Source: Brassica napus (taxonomy: Eukaryota; Streptophyta; Magnoliopsida; Brassicales; Brassicaceae). From it: a DNA stretch of 64,000 nucleotides. Positions 24,727-37,250 of this stretch are shown here, piece by piece; the first letter of the stretch is position 1; the number at the start of each line of letters is the position of its first letter. Both the position numbers and the translations under genes were made by a program. The stretch lies in assembly GCF_020379485.1 (NCBI RefSeq), contig NC_063436.1, forward strand, positions 28,394,423 through 28,458,422, read 5' to 3'. The notes beneath the pieces were generated by a model that had not been told where the DNA came from, did not search any database, and saw nothing but the letters and a program-made list of their open reading frames with translations.

Positions 24727-24938
24727 TATGCGAATATATTTCAACCAGTACGGAGCTCTTTTTTCCAAGTCATATTTACAGTTTACCCATAAAAATATTT
24801 CATTATTTATTACGGGAGCAATCGGAAACCATAATACGAAAAATACATGAAGGAAAAAGGTGATGCAAAGAAAGACCGGAAGTTCTTTTATTTGCTAGCA
24901 GATTCTTGACCAAATTAAGATCGATGTAATATTATTCA

Positions 24939-26759
24939 TTAAGCCTTGTTGGAGAAGTTTTCGCTGTTGCTATCAACAAGGTAGAGGGACTCATGCAGCC
25001 GAGGAGTAATGAAGACTTCAAGAGGAGTGGCTTTGAGATTGACCAAGTTGTTGTCCTCCGTCATGTCCACGTTTTGGTTTGATGGGTTTGCCACGTCAAA
25101 GCTGTGTAAGAACCTAGCCAGGATGTACTGAACCATCTTCGTACCTAAAAGAGATGCGGGGCAAGCTCGTCGTCCTAACCCAAATGGAAAGAGCTTATGA
25201 TTCATCTTCCCACCAACATCCACTTCTTTGTGAGATGTCAAGAATCTCTCTGGCTCGAACTCTTCCGGGTTTGGCCAAATAGTCGGATCTCTCTGGACCT
25301 TCCACTCATTTACCATCACGTGTGTCCCTAATAATGAATCATACATCAAATAGTAGAATACAAATTAATAATTAGTTTTTTATATATAGTTATAAGAGAA
25401 AAAACAGAATTACTGTATCAAAAATATAACCTGCGGGAATATGAAAGTTGCCATTGGCAATGACAAAATCTTCGGTCGTTTCCCTATAAGCGACGAAGGG
25501 GGCTGGAGGGTACAAACGAAATGTTTCCTTGACAATGGCTTGGAGATAAACCAAGTCTTTGAGGTCGGACTCCTCCACTACTCTCTGATTACCGATTGTG
25601 CGGTCCAACTCTTCTTGAGCTTTCCTCAACACGTGCTGGTTGTTCACGAGCAACGATACAGCCCAAACTAGAATCGCAACAACTGCATCGCTCCCAGAAA
25701 TAGCCATGTTCTTTCGTACACACAAAAAGAAAAATCCGACTTCATTTTCATGTGAGTTAATATGGTGTGCAAAAAAAGTATTAGAGAACCACATAAAACA
25801 AATAGAGCAACTTTGTTGGTTGAGTGAGATCTTCTTACAAGGCAGACGGCTTTAGCGGTTTTATGAGCATCACTCGAGCCTAGAATCTTGTGTTGTTCAA
25901 TGCTCTCAAGGACCATGTCCAAGTAATCCTTTTCACTCTCTCCCCTCTTATTCTTGTGCTCTTCAATCCAAGATTCAAAAACACAGTCCAACTCTTGAGC
26001 CATTCTCTTCATTATCTTCTTTTCCTTCCATTCCAACCAACCCAGGTATGGTATAAAATCAGATATAGAGTAGCGACCGAAGTTCTGGACTGCCTCCAGA
26101 ATCAACTTCCCGATTCTTCTTGCTTCTCCCGCTTCGCAGTTGGGACTATTCCCGTAATATCTCTTCCCCGCGACCATCATCACCGTCATGTTTGTGGCGA
26201 CATTGATAAACTCTGGCTTCATGTCCACCAAGACTCCTTTTTGATGAGGCCGACCATTGTGCTGCTCCCACCTCACGTACAAGTCTCTGAACGCCACGTC
26301 AACCTCTCCGGCTCTACGACCCTTTAACGTATCAACCACTGAGGCTGACATAAGTTGTGATATCACTATCTTCCGTATCTCTCTCCAGTACGCTCCCTGA
26401 GGACTAACCAACGGGAGCAAGCCATCGTATCCTAAAATTTCACCTGCAATCATGTCTTGTCGACGTAAGAACTTGTCGTGGACGGTGTAGACTTCTCTAG
26501 CCACCTCTTCGCTGCTTATGACCAGGGCGTTGCGAGAACCAATTTTCGTCATGAACGCGGGTCCGTACACATCGGCCATGGCCCCGAACGCAACATGTGC
26601 TTGTGGCTTTACAGAGCGATACATTGGTAAATGGCCGACCACCGGCCATGCTCCGGGGACCATAGGCGCTGTACCTTTACTCTTCTTTGGACGAAGTATC
26701 AAGAAACAAAGAGGGATAAGGGAGAGAGCAAAGAGAAGAAACAGCTCATTGAAATCCAT
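24939..26759 (-). CDS. CYP82F1: Cytochrome P450, CYP82 family (CYP82F1-like)
   Basis: Three exons, 26759-25839, 25710-25431 and 25327-24939, with GT-AG introns of 128 and 103 bp, join in frame to 529 residues, the normal length. The N-terminal hydrophobic anchor (residues 5-22) places it on the ER, followed by a short Pro-containing hinge (VPGAWPVVGHLP). The K-helix KETFRLYPP, the PERF motif (EFEPERFL) and the heme loop PFGLGRRACPAS with its Cys are present. The I-helix reads ISGSDAVVAILVWA, lacking the usual Thr/Ser of GGSETS. The loop also has Ala where Gly normally follows Cys-Pro. The symbol rests on likeness to CYP82 and on the nearby SCT genes (neighbours in Arabidopsis as I recall); the substrate is unknown. 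Confidence 0.85.
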
Positions 26760-26794
26760 GTTTGGTTCTGTTATTACGACTGCTTGGGTTGGGT

Positions 26795-26815
26795 CTATAT
26801 ATATATATATATAGA
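26795..26815 (-). promoter_or_regulatory. Probable TATA region of the P450 gene
   Basis: A (TA)n tract 36-56 bases upstream of the ATG at 26759. It allows a short leader of roughly 10-20 bases. Being a simple repeat, its exact TATA register cannot be fixed. Confidence 0.45.
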
Positions 26816-26829
26816 CGAACCGTCCATCG

Positions 26830-28375
26830 ATATTTTTATTGTCAAACCTACTACAGGATAATTATTTTTAAGGGCTGTATTTAATCAGTGGATGAATGAG
26901 GTTGGTGGGAATAAATATATATAGTTGGTGAATTATGTTTTGGCTCTATTTTTATTAGATTAAAGTTTTATTTGTTTTTCAATAAAAGTTCAACCACTCA
27001 TATTTTATATTTCAACTTATTTTTTAATTTTAAAATAAAAAACCTTTAACACCATTCTTTTAAATATCAAATGCACACGTGTTCTTATATATCTTATTTT
27101 TATTATACTATATTTGAAAATGATTAAATATTATGGAAGAAGAGAGCATTGGGAAAAATAAAGGGAGAATTTGCTCAATATACAAAACACTAATGGAAAT
27201 GAAGAATATATCAGTGATTTTGACATAATTCATTCGCTAACATTTAGGCAAAGAAAAGTCCGGTTTTGTCCTTTCAATGTACAAGTTGCCGGTTACTGGT
27301 AGAGATGACGTGGTCGTTTAGCATCACACGAGAGACCGAAGACAACGTCACCAATTTATTTACCATATGCAGAAAAAGATAACACACTGTCAAACAGAAT
27401 GGAAAACAAATATACAGTATAGTAAGTAATTTCAAATAGAACATAATCCTATAGATAATGCAAATATAATATAGATTTAACACAACATACGTAAATAATG
27501 AACCACCGAATCCTCCTATACTCAAATCTCTACTTAATAAATCTAAACCCTAGGTAAGATCCTATAAACCCAAATACAATCTATAAACAATTATATATAA
27601 AGAAAATAATATAGAGAAACGTAAAGAATAGAATACTATATCTAATAGTATAGTAACCTTACATAAATAACCGTAATAATAATACATACTATACTATAAT
27701 TCTAACGAATATAGTATGGTCTGCAACTTCATCTTCTTCCCCTCGTCCTTTTTTTCAGACATAATATAGCGGTATACACTATGTAAGTAGAAGTATGTAC
27801 TATGACACTGATATGGAATAGAATCAACCATACTATACGACACTGAAGCCACAAACTTGCGGTTCCAGGGCTTTACAGATACCGATTGCGGCATGCAATC
27901 TCAATTTTGATTCATCTACTCTTAGACTGGGACATGCAGTATCAATCGTTGAATATATCAGAAACAAAAAGACTAACCTATGCAATTTTATGACTACTAC
28001 TGTATGTTGAAGAAATCGTCACCGAACTCACTGACAAAAGCCCATAAATCCCACAACACACATGACGGACGGTGTGAGTAGATCTTAAATAACGATGCTT
28101 ATGACTCTTCGTAGACCCTTCACCGCAACCAGTCACCGGAAACGCTTTTAACAGTGAAACTAATTAATTTTATCTTCCAAAAATAACAGTTAATGTGTGA
28201 GTGAAGATGAAGAGGCCACGATGTCAAAGAAGAAAAGATGAATTTTTTTTTTATTTTAATTCTAGCCGGTTGCGAGTGGGGTATAAAGGTATTATTATAG
28301 AAAATATACGGTGTATCGTTGTGTTTTAGGGTAAAGAGCTACTGACTTAATTATAATTTTTTTCTGTGCTATAGA
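26830..28375. other. Intergenic DNA upstream of P450, no gene recognised
   Basis: AT-rich, with a moderately GC-richer part near 27240-27360 and 27710-28180. Short open frames there show no domain or splice pattern I can support. Confidence 0.5.
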
Positions 28376-28379
28376 ATCC

Positions 28380-29375
28380 AATTTCCCAAAAATAAACTCT
28401 GAACTTTATTTCTCGTGACTATATCTTTCAAACTTTACAGTAGTATGTATTTCATTTTGAACTCAATAAAAATTCAGAAATACTACATAAAATTTGTACT
28501 TTGTTCATTTCCGAACTTTGTAGTAATACATATTTCATACTAAATTAAACAAACATTCAAAAATATTATATAAACTCTCAAAACCGTGCCGTCAAATTTT
28601 TAAAATAATAAATTTTCAAAAAAAATTTATTAATCTAAATTGTTACTTTTAAAATTATTAAAAATTGAAAAATCTTTGTAAAAATTTAATTGTATTTTAA
28701 ATAAATCTTTATATGCATAAACAACACAAAATCCTAATTTTACAATATATTTGAATAAGAAAATATTAAAATTAATAAATTAATTTAAATTTATAAAATA
28801 GTGATTTTTTAAATTTAAATTTTAAAAACATAAGAAATCTTATATTTATTTAATAAAACTAAAACATTAATTTTTTATAACATTTATCTGATTAAACTAA
28901 AACTTATATATAAGTCAATGTTTACACATTTATAAAAGAAATTTACTTTGGTATATCAGTTAATATGCTCTTACGTATCTATCAATGTGAGAGTTTGAAT
29001 CTCCCAAAAACTAATTTTAAATTTTACAGAATTTATCATTTTTTACAGAAACTATCCAAAACAAAATGACGTCATTTTGATAAAATTATCTTTGACGGTC
29101 AATATATATAAGAAAGATTTTGAGATTTTATGTAGCATTTTTAAATTTTTAATTTTAAAAATTTATGAAAAATAATGTCGTTTTGATAAATTAATGATAG
29201 AATAACATCATCAAGAGTCAATACATATATTATATATAAGCACGATTTTGAGAGTTTATGTAATATTTTGAATTTTAGTTTAGTTCGATATAGAATATAA
29301 TCCATAAAATTCATGTATTTTTTTTTAATTTTTGTTTAGTTCAGTATAAAATACCTATAACAAAGTTATGGAAAA
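28380..29375. mobile_element. Possible foldback element
   Basis: The left half (28430-28595: ...AACTTTGTAGTAATACATA..., AAACTCTCAAAACCGTG) reappears inverted on the right (29240-29370: CACGATTTTGAGAGTTTATG, AACAAAGTTATGG). Two internal blocks starting CATTTTGATAAA and GTCGTTTTGATAAA (29070 and 29180) are direct repeats. Ends and target duplication could not be fixed. Confidence 0.4.
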
Positions 29376-29837
29376 ACTAGTCATGACTTGGCTTATCCAT
29401 GAATGCTAAATATCATGTTGAAATAAACTCTTTTTCCAGAGTCATGACTTTGGCAAAGTGTATGTGATTCTTCTATATTTTATTCTTGTTTTCTGTACAT
29501 CTATAATTACAGAGGGAAAGACTTTTGTATAAGGAGTCATTAATTCATGAAAATTAGTTAGTGAGAAGAGTTGGCCAAATGAGTTAAGTGGGAAATAAAT
29601 AGACAATCATATATTTTAAGAAAATTTAATTTTTAGTTTTCTTTAAAGAGTTTGTTCGCTTCGTGTTCACTCATTGTGGCATCTATCAAAAAGAAAAAGA
29701 GTTATTCAAATTCGTCCTACTAGTTACTGATCTATCAAAAGGAAAAAAGACTTATTCATATCCCTTCTACTAGTTACTGAGAAAATAAATATTTAAGTTA
29801 TATTAACACGCCATTTTTTACTATTAACAATAATTAT

Positions 29838-30377
29838 ATTCTGACCTGCCCTTTGAAAGAGCGGGTATATTTTTTAATTTTCTTTAAAAATTTAATTTTT
29901 ATATTTATTTTTGTTATTATAATCATATTTGTGCTTTTTTTTGTAATCGCATCTACGTATAAATTTAAGCAAAATCTATTTTATAAAATAATAGTAATTT
30001 AAAAGTTATATGTTCGGTTCTTTGTAATCATATGTCCGTATATCTGTTTTTTGTAATCATATTTGTATGTTCTAGATTTTGACCCGCAGGTATAATGTCG
30101 GTTTGTAATATTTTTTTTATGTTTCTATAATTATGTAACATTTTGGTCGAGATCTAAATAGAAAAATATGATTACAAAGAAAAAACGTATGCCGAATCAA
30201 TTTTAATTGTTATTATTTTATAAATAGATTTTGATTAAGATTTATGCACATGTACAATTACAAAAAAAAATACAAATATAATTACCAAAATAAACAAAAA
30301 TATGAAAATTAATTTTTTTGAAAAATATGAAACAAAAAATATACTCACTTTTTCAAAGGACGGTCAGAATCTAGTTA
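29838..30377. mobile_element. Inverted pair of Helitron 3'-type ends
   Basis: Left end TTCTGACCTGCCCTTTGAAAG (minus-strand Helitron-like terminus) and right end CTTTTTCAAAGGACGGTCAGAATCTAG face outward, and the inner 200-odd bases of each are inverted copies of the other. A third terminus-like phrase TCTAGATTTTGACCCGC sits between them at 30071. This is a head-to-head or foldback Helitron derivative; no protein. Confidence 0.6.
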
Positions 30378-31590
30378 ATCAAATTAAAAGTTAAAATTCT
30401 AAAAAGAAAAATGTTGAGGTTATTGAATAACACAAAAGAAATAAAAAATTTGGGTGGAATACTATTGAAAGTAGTAAACGTAATTTTGGTAAAGGAAAAA
30501 ATAATTGTTATGTACTATATAACTGTTGGATAATATAAATATTAGAAAGAAGTTGCCACCGATAATTTTGGACAGGAAGTTACAAAATATGTATTGACCC
30601 ATATAAGGTAGTTTGGGAGATACATTTTGCTTAATAGGGTCTGTTAATTTTAAGCAAAACTAAATCTAGTAAATGAATTTTAATTAGTTTGAATGATTAA
30701 TTATTTTTATTAAAAATCATTTTAAACTTGATAAGCAAACTCATATTAACGTCAATACTAAACTGCACAAAGAAAATCAGTCAAAGTCATTCATTATCAT
30801 TATATTGTTGAGGAAACCTGTATTTTATAAGGGAAACTGACTAATTATATACAACAATTAGGCACCTGCTGTCAAATTATATTGTGGCATCACGCATGAA
30901 AAATATGATTACACTTAGCTTTAGTTGTATATATTAGTCGAGCATATATTAGTAATTTATTTCGCATGCTCAAATAAACTATTTATTTTATCCAAAAAAA
31001 TATCGACTGTTATGTGTATGAGAAAAGTGAGTCTTGAAACATTGGAATTTGTTGTATCAACCGGTCTTTCATTAAATGTCCTTAATATACTTGAAATTGA
31101 TACAAACTTTGGTTTAGCCAAACCACTTAATTACACATAAAAAGACAGGATTAAAAGAGATAGTGGAGGACGTGGGGCTAAGATAAAAATGCAGTTATAT
31201 TTTGTAGTTATATTTAGATGTTGTATATTTTTAAAATAGACTGAACTAATATCAATGAAACATGTTCCTGTTTTGATAGTATTGACATGAATCTCACATT
31301 TACATTCATTATAAACAGTTTTAAGATACCTTATAACCAATATATGTCTGTGCATACTAAAGTAGATAATTGGGATAATTTTGAATATTTCGAACAAAAA
31401 TATTTGATTAATTTATTACTTTGGATAATTCTGTTTATAAATAGTATTTTTCGGATATTTTTTTATTTAAAAATTAAATATAGTTAAGATTTGTAGGTAT
31501 ATATATTTGGAAATTAATAAAAAAACTATTTATTAGAAAAGTTTTCTCTTTTTTTTTTGTAAACTCTGAGAATGATGTCGTTTGCGTGAT
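30378..31590. other. AT-rich intergenic DNA, no gene seen
   Basis: No supported frame. Short open frames around 30925-31487 have no recognisable content. Confidence 0.55.
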
Positions 31591-31599
31591 AACAGGATA

Positions 31600-32985
31600 G
31601 TTACGTAGCTGAGGAAGAGGTGAATTACCCGAAGGATGTACCTAAAGAGCAGTTATCAGAGCATCTCCAAAAAGAAACTCTATTTTGAAGTTTCTAAAAC
31701 TCTATATTTGAAGTTTATAGATGATTTTCTCCAAAAGCAAAACTTCAAACTCAACTTCAAAACTATTTGTATTTTATAATATAGTCCTTATATTTTTTAT
31801 TACTAATTTAAATTCATAAAACTTTTATAAATAACTAGCACATATATAAAAATATTACAATAATATTAATTAATAAAATATTATATTAAAATATAAAATT
31901 TTAAACATAATAACTTAATTAATATTAAACATTAAGGAAAATACCATATTATTTCATAAAGTGATTTTTGTAATGCATATATGATCTACTAGTGCATTAC
32001 GAAGTAAAAATTGCTCTCTTCATTTTTAATTTGTAGATTAGAGATAAAAATTGTTGAAATCGGATGATATTAATACTTGTAAATACATTAGATCAGAACA
32101 AGAAAATAAAAAAAACATAAAATATTGCTAAAAGACTAATTTTTATCGATGATATTAATATTCGTGAATATATTCAATAATTACAAGAAATAATTGCACG
32201 AAAAGACATTATCATCAACAACAACAACAACCATCTTCAGTTACACAAAAGAAAACTAAACAATATTTGAAAATTTTGAAAGTTCCGGATCAAACTTACC
32301 TGACTATTAGAGTTGTTTTAATATTTAAATTTGTGTAGTAGTCATGTCTTTATGTAATTTTTTAAAAGTTTTTTGGGTTAAGTTTATTTTGTATATTTTT
32401 GTTATCTAAATCCAGTTTTAAATATTTTAAATCTTAATTTAATGTTTTATTTAATTTTATGTATAAACTTAAATTTTGTAAACAAAACTTAAAATATTTA
32501 TGAGATATAATTTTTATAAGGATTAAAAAAATAAACAAGAAAATACTTATGAAATTATAAATGTGATGTGTAATTGTAGGGACCAAAATGCAAATAAAAA
32601 ATGAAATTTCAAATTTGAAGTTTTGAATAGTGAAACTTCAAATATGAGTTTCACTCCTCAAAACTTCAAATTTGAAGTTTTGAAGTTCTTTTTTGGAGAG
32701 CAAAAAACTTCATATTTGAAGTTATAGAGTGTCTTTTGGAGATGGTCTCAGAGCTGTGTGAACTGAACGATCTGTTGGACGAGATTGGTCCAAGGTTTCT
32801 TGACTGGACAGGGTGTGCTCCTTTGCCTGTTGATGCAGACTTGCTTCCTCCGTTGGTTATGAGATACAAGTGTCCGTTTAGGATCCTTCTGCAAGGAGTG
32901 AAGCCTTATTTGTCTAATAAAGAAATGACGGATATGCGTCGGCTCGCCAGGACTACCCCTCCGCATTTCGCTCTAGGTATGTGCA
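31600..32985 (+). pseudogene. Fragment of CRM splicing-factor gene, split by a MITE
   Basis: 31600-31661 and 32748-32985 together match the end of exon 1 of the intact CRM gene (about 47250-47530), including PKEQLSE / [24 protein letters not shown] and [14 protein letters not shown], and even the donor site (GGTATGT at 32976). An AG-type boundary precedes it (31596). Without start, other exons or CRM domain ends it cannot be functional; it is a decayed partial duplicate. Confidence 0.85.
31662..32747. mobile_element. 1.1-kb TIR element inside the CRM fragment
   Basis: Left CATCTCCAAAAAGAAACTCT, right inverse GACCATCTCCAAAAGACACT. TCAGAG is repeated at both borders (31656-31661, 32748-32753), and removing the element plus one repeat restores the CRM reading seen in the intact gene. 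The interior is AT-rich with repeated AAACTTCAAA/TTTGAAGTTT motifs at both ends. Superfamily uncertain; ends resemble 20594-20773. Confidence 0.75.
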
Positions 32986-32989
32986 TACA

Positions 32990-33330
32990 GTTCATATCTT
33001 ATATGTGTTCCTGAGTGAAGGGGGTGGGTGTTTCGATTTAAATTCGGGTTCAGTTTGGTTTGTTTGGGTATAAAATTTTTGTAACCAAAGTCAGTAAATA
33101 ATAAAAAGCATTCGGAAAAATTAACAGACCGATCGTCGGATGGGATGGGACCCACGGACCGAGAGAGCGAACGTGGGTAGCCCATTAACCGTGGACGATC
33201 GGGACACTACAAAACCGTTTCTGTTTTACCTCCAACTTTGATGTTAAAAAAATTTCACAGATAGATTCATCAGCCTTTGTCGTCAATCAACAATATCTTC
33301 TTTCTTGCTTCAGGCTTCAGTTTAATTACT
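32990..33330. other. Intergenic DNA, no gene seen
   Basis: Sequence after the CRM fragment's donor site does not resemble the intact CRM intron. A GC-richer patch lies near 33125-33205. Confidence 0.4.
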
Positions 33331-35850
33331 TAGTTCCTCCTGACACAATCATAAAAATTACATGAGAATAAAATAAGTTATATAGATATACTATAATAAA
33401 AATCATCGGGGAAAATTTTTTCTATCCATTTAAAAATATTTTAACTACATGAAATCAAAGCGCATCTATCTTATATATTAAAACAGAAGTCAGAACCTTG
33501 ATTCATGTGTGATTTTTTAAAAAATGAACCTAATGGACCTATTCATAGAAATTCATACTATATTTTAATTCAGACTAATAATAAATATAATTTTTAAAAT
33601 ATTTTAATCATAGTATCTTTTGATATCTTTTCATTTTAAATATAAATATATTTATTTTAAAATTCTAACAAATCTGTTTAAAAAGATTTTTACAAGATCT
33701 TCATTTTCGAAATTATATTTAAATATTTTCACTAATTTCAAAATTAGTTTAAAATATTATTATAGATTAATATATTCAGTTATATAAAATGAAAAATAAA
33801 AAAATCTATAATATTTTAGTTATTATATAATCATAATCAATCATATTAAAATAAAATTATTATATTGAGTTAATATAATAAAATTGTATTAAATTTATAT
33901 ATTTATATATTTTATTTTCGTAATTATAAAATATTTATGTTCAAAAATAAAATCTAATATGTTGGTAAGATGGGTTAACATTATCAAACTATATAATACA
34001 TGTATAAAAATTAACATGTATTTCTTTAAAGTTAATAATATAAAATCTTTGTAACTACTTTAATCATAATATATTTTCATTATAAATATAATATATATTT
34101 ATATATTATATTTTAAAAATTCTAATAAATCTGTGTAATATTTAAAAAATAACTAAATGTATTTTAAGTTATCGTTTAGAAATAAAAATAAATAAATTAT
34201 ATCCTATTTTATCTACTTTTATAGTCATGATCATGTTAAAATATAATTATTATACTAAAATAAATATGATAAAATTATATTCAACTGATAAATTTATAAA
34301 TTTTATTTTCATAAATATAAACTATTTATTTAAAATATAATATGATGACAGAACATCTTAAAATTAACAAACTATATAATACATGTCTAAAAATTAACAT
34401 ATCTTACACTTTTATATATACAATAATAAATTATCTAAAATGAATAAGCATAAAAATATTGGTGAAAAGAAATCCAGTTTTGAAATACGGGTCAGAATTT
34501 AGCATAAATTAAATACAAAATATTTTTTAAATATATTTTCTCATGAATATATTAATTTGCTTAATAACTAAATGCAAATATAATAAGATAAATATATAAT
34601 AAGAAGTTGCAAATACATAATAAGGTTTAAACAATTAATTAATTATAACATGTAAATTATAAAATTATTGTATTTGAAATAGTCATATAAATATTTAAGT
34701 ATATGATTAATATTAAAATATATACCACTTATGTTCTAAAACAATAATTTATGTATAGAAAAATGAAAACAAACACCCGTGCGGTTGCACGGATCAAAAT
34801 CTAGTATACAATTAATATAAAAAATGATATTAAGTCTTTTAGGTTGAACCACTCTACTCGTTTTATATATAGTATGTCTTATCTGGCTGATTATTCCTTT
34901 TGCCAACTAGGAAGAAATATGCAATTACTAAGTTGTAATTAACGTGTAACAGGTGTACAATTCAAAATTAACCCGACGGGCAACGGGTGTCTGCACACAG
35001 TGTTAGGAAATTTGGTAATTGCATAAGTCTTTGTCTAGTTGTTTCTTAGTCAAATAAGTCCGAGTCTTTCGGAAGTCTCGTTGAGATAAGTTAGTCGAGT
35101 TAGTTCCTGCAATCATAAAAATTACATGAGAATAAAATAAGTTATATAGAGAGATATACTATAATAAAAAAATTTCTATCCATTTAAAAATATTTTAACT
35201 ACATGAAATCAAAGCATTTATATACAATTAATATAAGAAATGATATTATGCCTTTTAGGTTGAACCACTCTACTTGTTTTATATATAGTATGTCTTATCT
35301 GGCTGATTATTCCTTTTGCCAACTAGGAAGAAATATGCAATTACTAAGTTGTAATTAACGTGTAACTGGTGTACAATTAAGCCATGAATTAAAACTAACC
35401 CGACGGGCAACGGGTGTCTGCACACAGTGTTAGGCAATTTGATAATTGAATGAGTCTTTGTCTAGTGTTTTCTTAGTCAAATAAGTCCGAGTCTTGGAAG
35501 TCTCGTTGAGATAAGTTAGTCGAGTTAGTTCCTACAATCATAAAAATTACATGAGAATAAAATAAGTTATATAGAGAGATATACTATAATAAAAAATTTC
35601 TATCCATTTAGAAATATTTTAACTACATGAAATCAAAGCATCTATATACAATTAATATAAGAAATGATATTATGCCTTTCAGGTTGAACCACTCTACTTG
35701 TTTTATATATAGTATGTCTTATCTGGCTGATTATTCCTTTTGCCAACTAAGAAGAAATATGCAATTACTAAGTCGTAATTAACGTGTAACAGGTTTATAA
35801 TTAATCCATGATTTAAAACTAACCCAACCAGGTGTACAATTAACAGGTGG
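33331..35850 (+). repeat. Tandem array, about 425-bp unit, three copies
   Basis: Units begin TAGTTCCT(g/a/c)C at 33331, 35101 and 35526. Each holds AATCATAAAAATTACATGAG, GGTTGAACCACTCTAC, CTGGCTGATTATTCC and (units 1 and 2) ACGGGTGTCTGCACACAGTG. Unit 1 is expanded by a Helitron; without it the unit is 434 bp. Unit 3 is truncated. Confidence 0.9.
33469..34804 (+). mobile_element. Non-autonomous Helitron inside unit 1 of the tandem array
   Basis: Starts TCTTATATATTAAAACAGAA and ends with a 6-bp hairpin CCGTGC-GGTT-GCACGG (34777-34792), then ATCAAAATCTAG. The unoccupied sites in units 2 and 3 (GCATTTA/TATACAATT and GCATCTA/TATACAATT) show insertion exactly between A and T with no duplication. 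1,336 bp, non-coding. Confidence 0.93.
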
Positions 35851-35904
35851 ACAATTCTTTTAAATTAAATTGAACATTTGATTTTTTTTTTAAACAAATT
35901 CTTG

Positions 35905-36785
35905 CTAGTTAGAAAAAAAAAACTCTTGCTGGTTAGGTGATAAAATACAAGATTTAGCATCATATATTAATCATCTAATCTTATGCTTAGCCTACAATTC
36001 ATAACTAACTAGACTAGTTGCATGAAGGCAAAGTAGAATAAGATAATATTAAATACAACAAATTTTTAAAACTTGATAAATAAAAGATAATGCAAGACAC
36101 GATTAAATAAAATTAATGTAAGATTATTTAAAAGTCACTAAATAAAATAGACTGCAAAACGTGGTTAAATAAAATGAAAGTAAGATTATTTCAAATTCAC
36201 TAAATAAAATATACTGCAAGACATGATTAAAGAAAATTAAAGTAAGATTATTTTAAAGTTCACTAGATAAACACTAAGCAACTCAAGATCCAGAAACAAC
36301 TTAAAAATTGTGCTTGAGGTAAAAGAGGCAAAACAGTATTAAAACTTACGTTTAGAAGACATGTTGTAAACTATTTATAGTGAATTGGGTTAAGTCCAAA
36401 CAAACTGGGGCGGACACTGACTTCGATCTTCTTGTCTTCTTTTTCTTCATGCTCCTCGTCATCAAGCCTCTCTATCTTCTCTGACCTCCAAGACCTACAT
36501 GACTTAGTCATAATGTATATACAAAATGCATGATTTACATCCTAAGAGTCTGAACATGTATGAAAATTAATTAAAATTCAAATGTAATGTTTATGGCCCC
36601 AATGAGGCAGAATTTAAAGAAAAAAAGAGAAATTACATGCTAAAACTACACATCAGGTCAAAAAGTTACTGATCAATCATAAAACTTTGAAGTTAAATTA
36701 ATTTTGATTGGGCTAGAGCATGCCTGTTGAAGCATTGATATCATATTAAGTTTCATCAACTATCAATTAAACATATTGTCGCAAC
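35905..36785 (-). repeat. Repeat R, copy C (uninterrupted)
   Basis: The reverse complement aligns with copy A on both sides of the CACTA element and with copy B on both sides of the Mutator-like MITE. It therefore preserves both target sites: TAGTTTACAACATGTCTTCT near 36352-36373 and TACTGTTTTGCCTCTTTTAC near 36323-36343. Confidence 0.75.
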
Positions 36786-37052
36786 TGGTATAGTAGTTTA
36801 TGGCTCTTATAATCGTATCATCACTCACTTAATCTCCAATCTCATCTATGAGGCGCGACACTCCTAAACAAAACAAAACAAAAACGATCACGCAAATGTT
36901 ACCGAGAAACAAATATACCATATTGTCATTACGTACTCACGGATAAAATTAATTACATACATAATCTGTGACCAGAAAAAATTCCTAGAAAAGCGGGTTG
37001 TGTTAGAGAATGTTAGTCTCTCTTTTAAATAAAACATGTTGTAATTATATTC

Positions 37053-37183
37053 TTTTTTTGTCGATACCCATCTTCTAAGATCAAATGGTAGTCGGGCTTG
37101 AGTCGTTCCGAAGAGACGCTCTGTCCGGCTGGGTCTGATCTATATGGGAAAAGATTGTTCCGAAGCGGAGTTCTCTTTTCCCA
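37053..37183 (-). mobile_element. Short retroinsertion (SINE-like)
   Basis: 131 bp flanked by a perfect 13-bp duplication TGTAATTATATTC (37040-37052, 37184-37196). The left border is a T run, i.e. a minus-strand tail GGGTATCGACAAAAAAA. A self-complementary GGGAAAAGA..TCTTTTCCC lies at the right. No tRNA-type A/B boxes seen, so the SINE class is open. Confidence 0.7.
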
Positions 37184-37250
37184 TGTAATTATATTCAAAA
37201 ATGAGATTTAAAACCAGAAACCAAACAAAGGTATCAGTGTCAATGTTGGT

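Noticed and set aside
25890..26861. Plus-strand frames over the P450
   Set aside because: Shadows of the well-supported minus-strand P450 exons.
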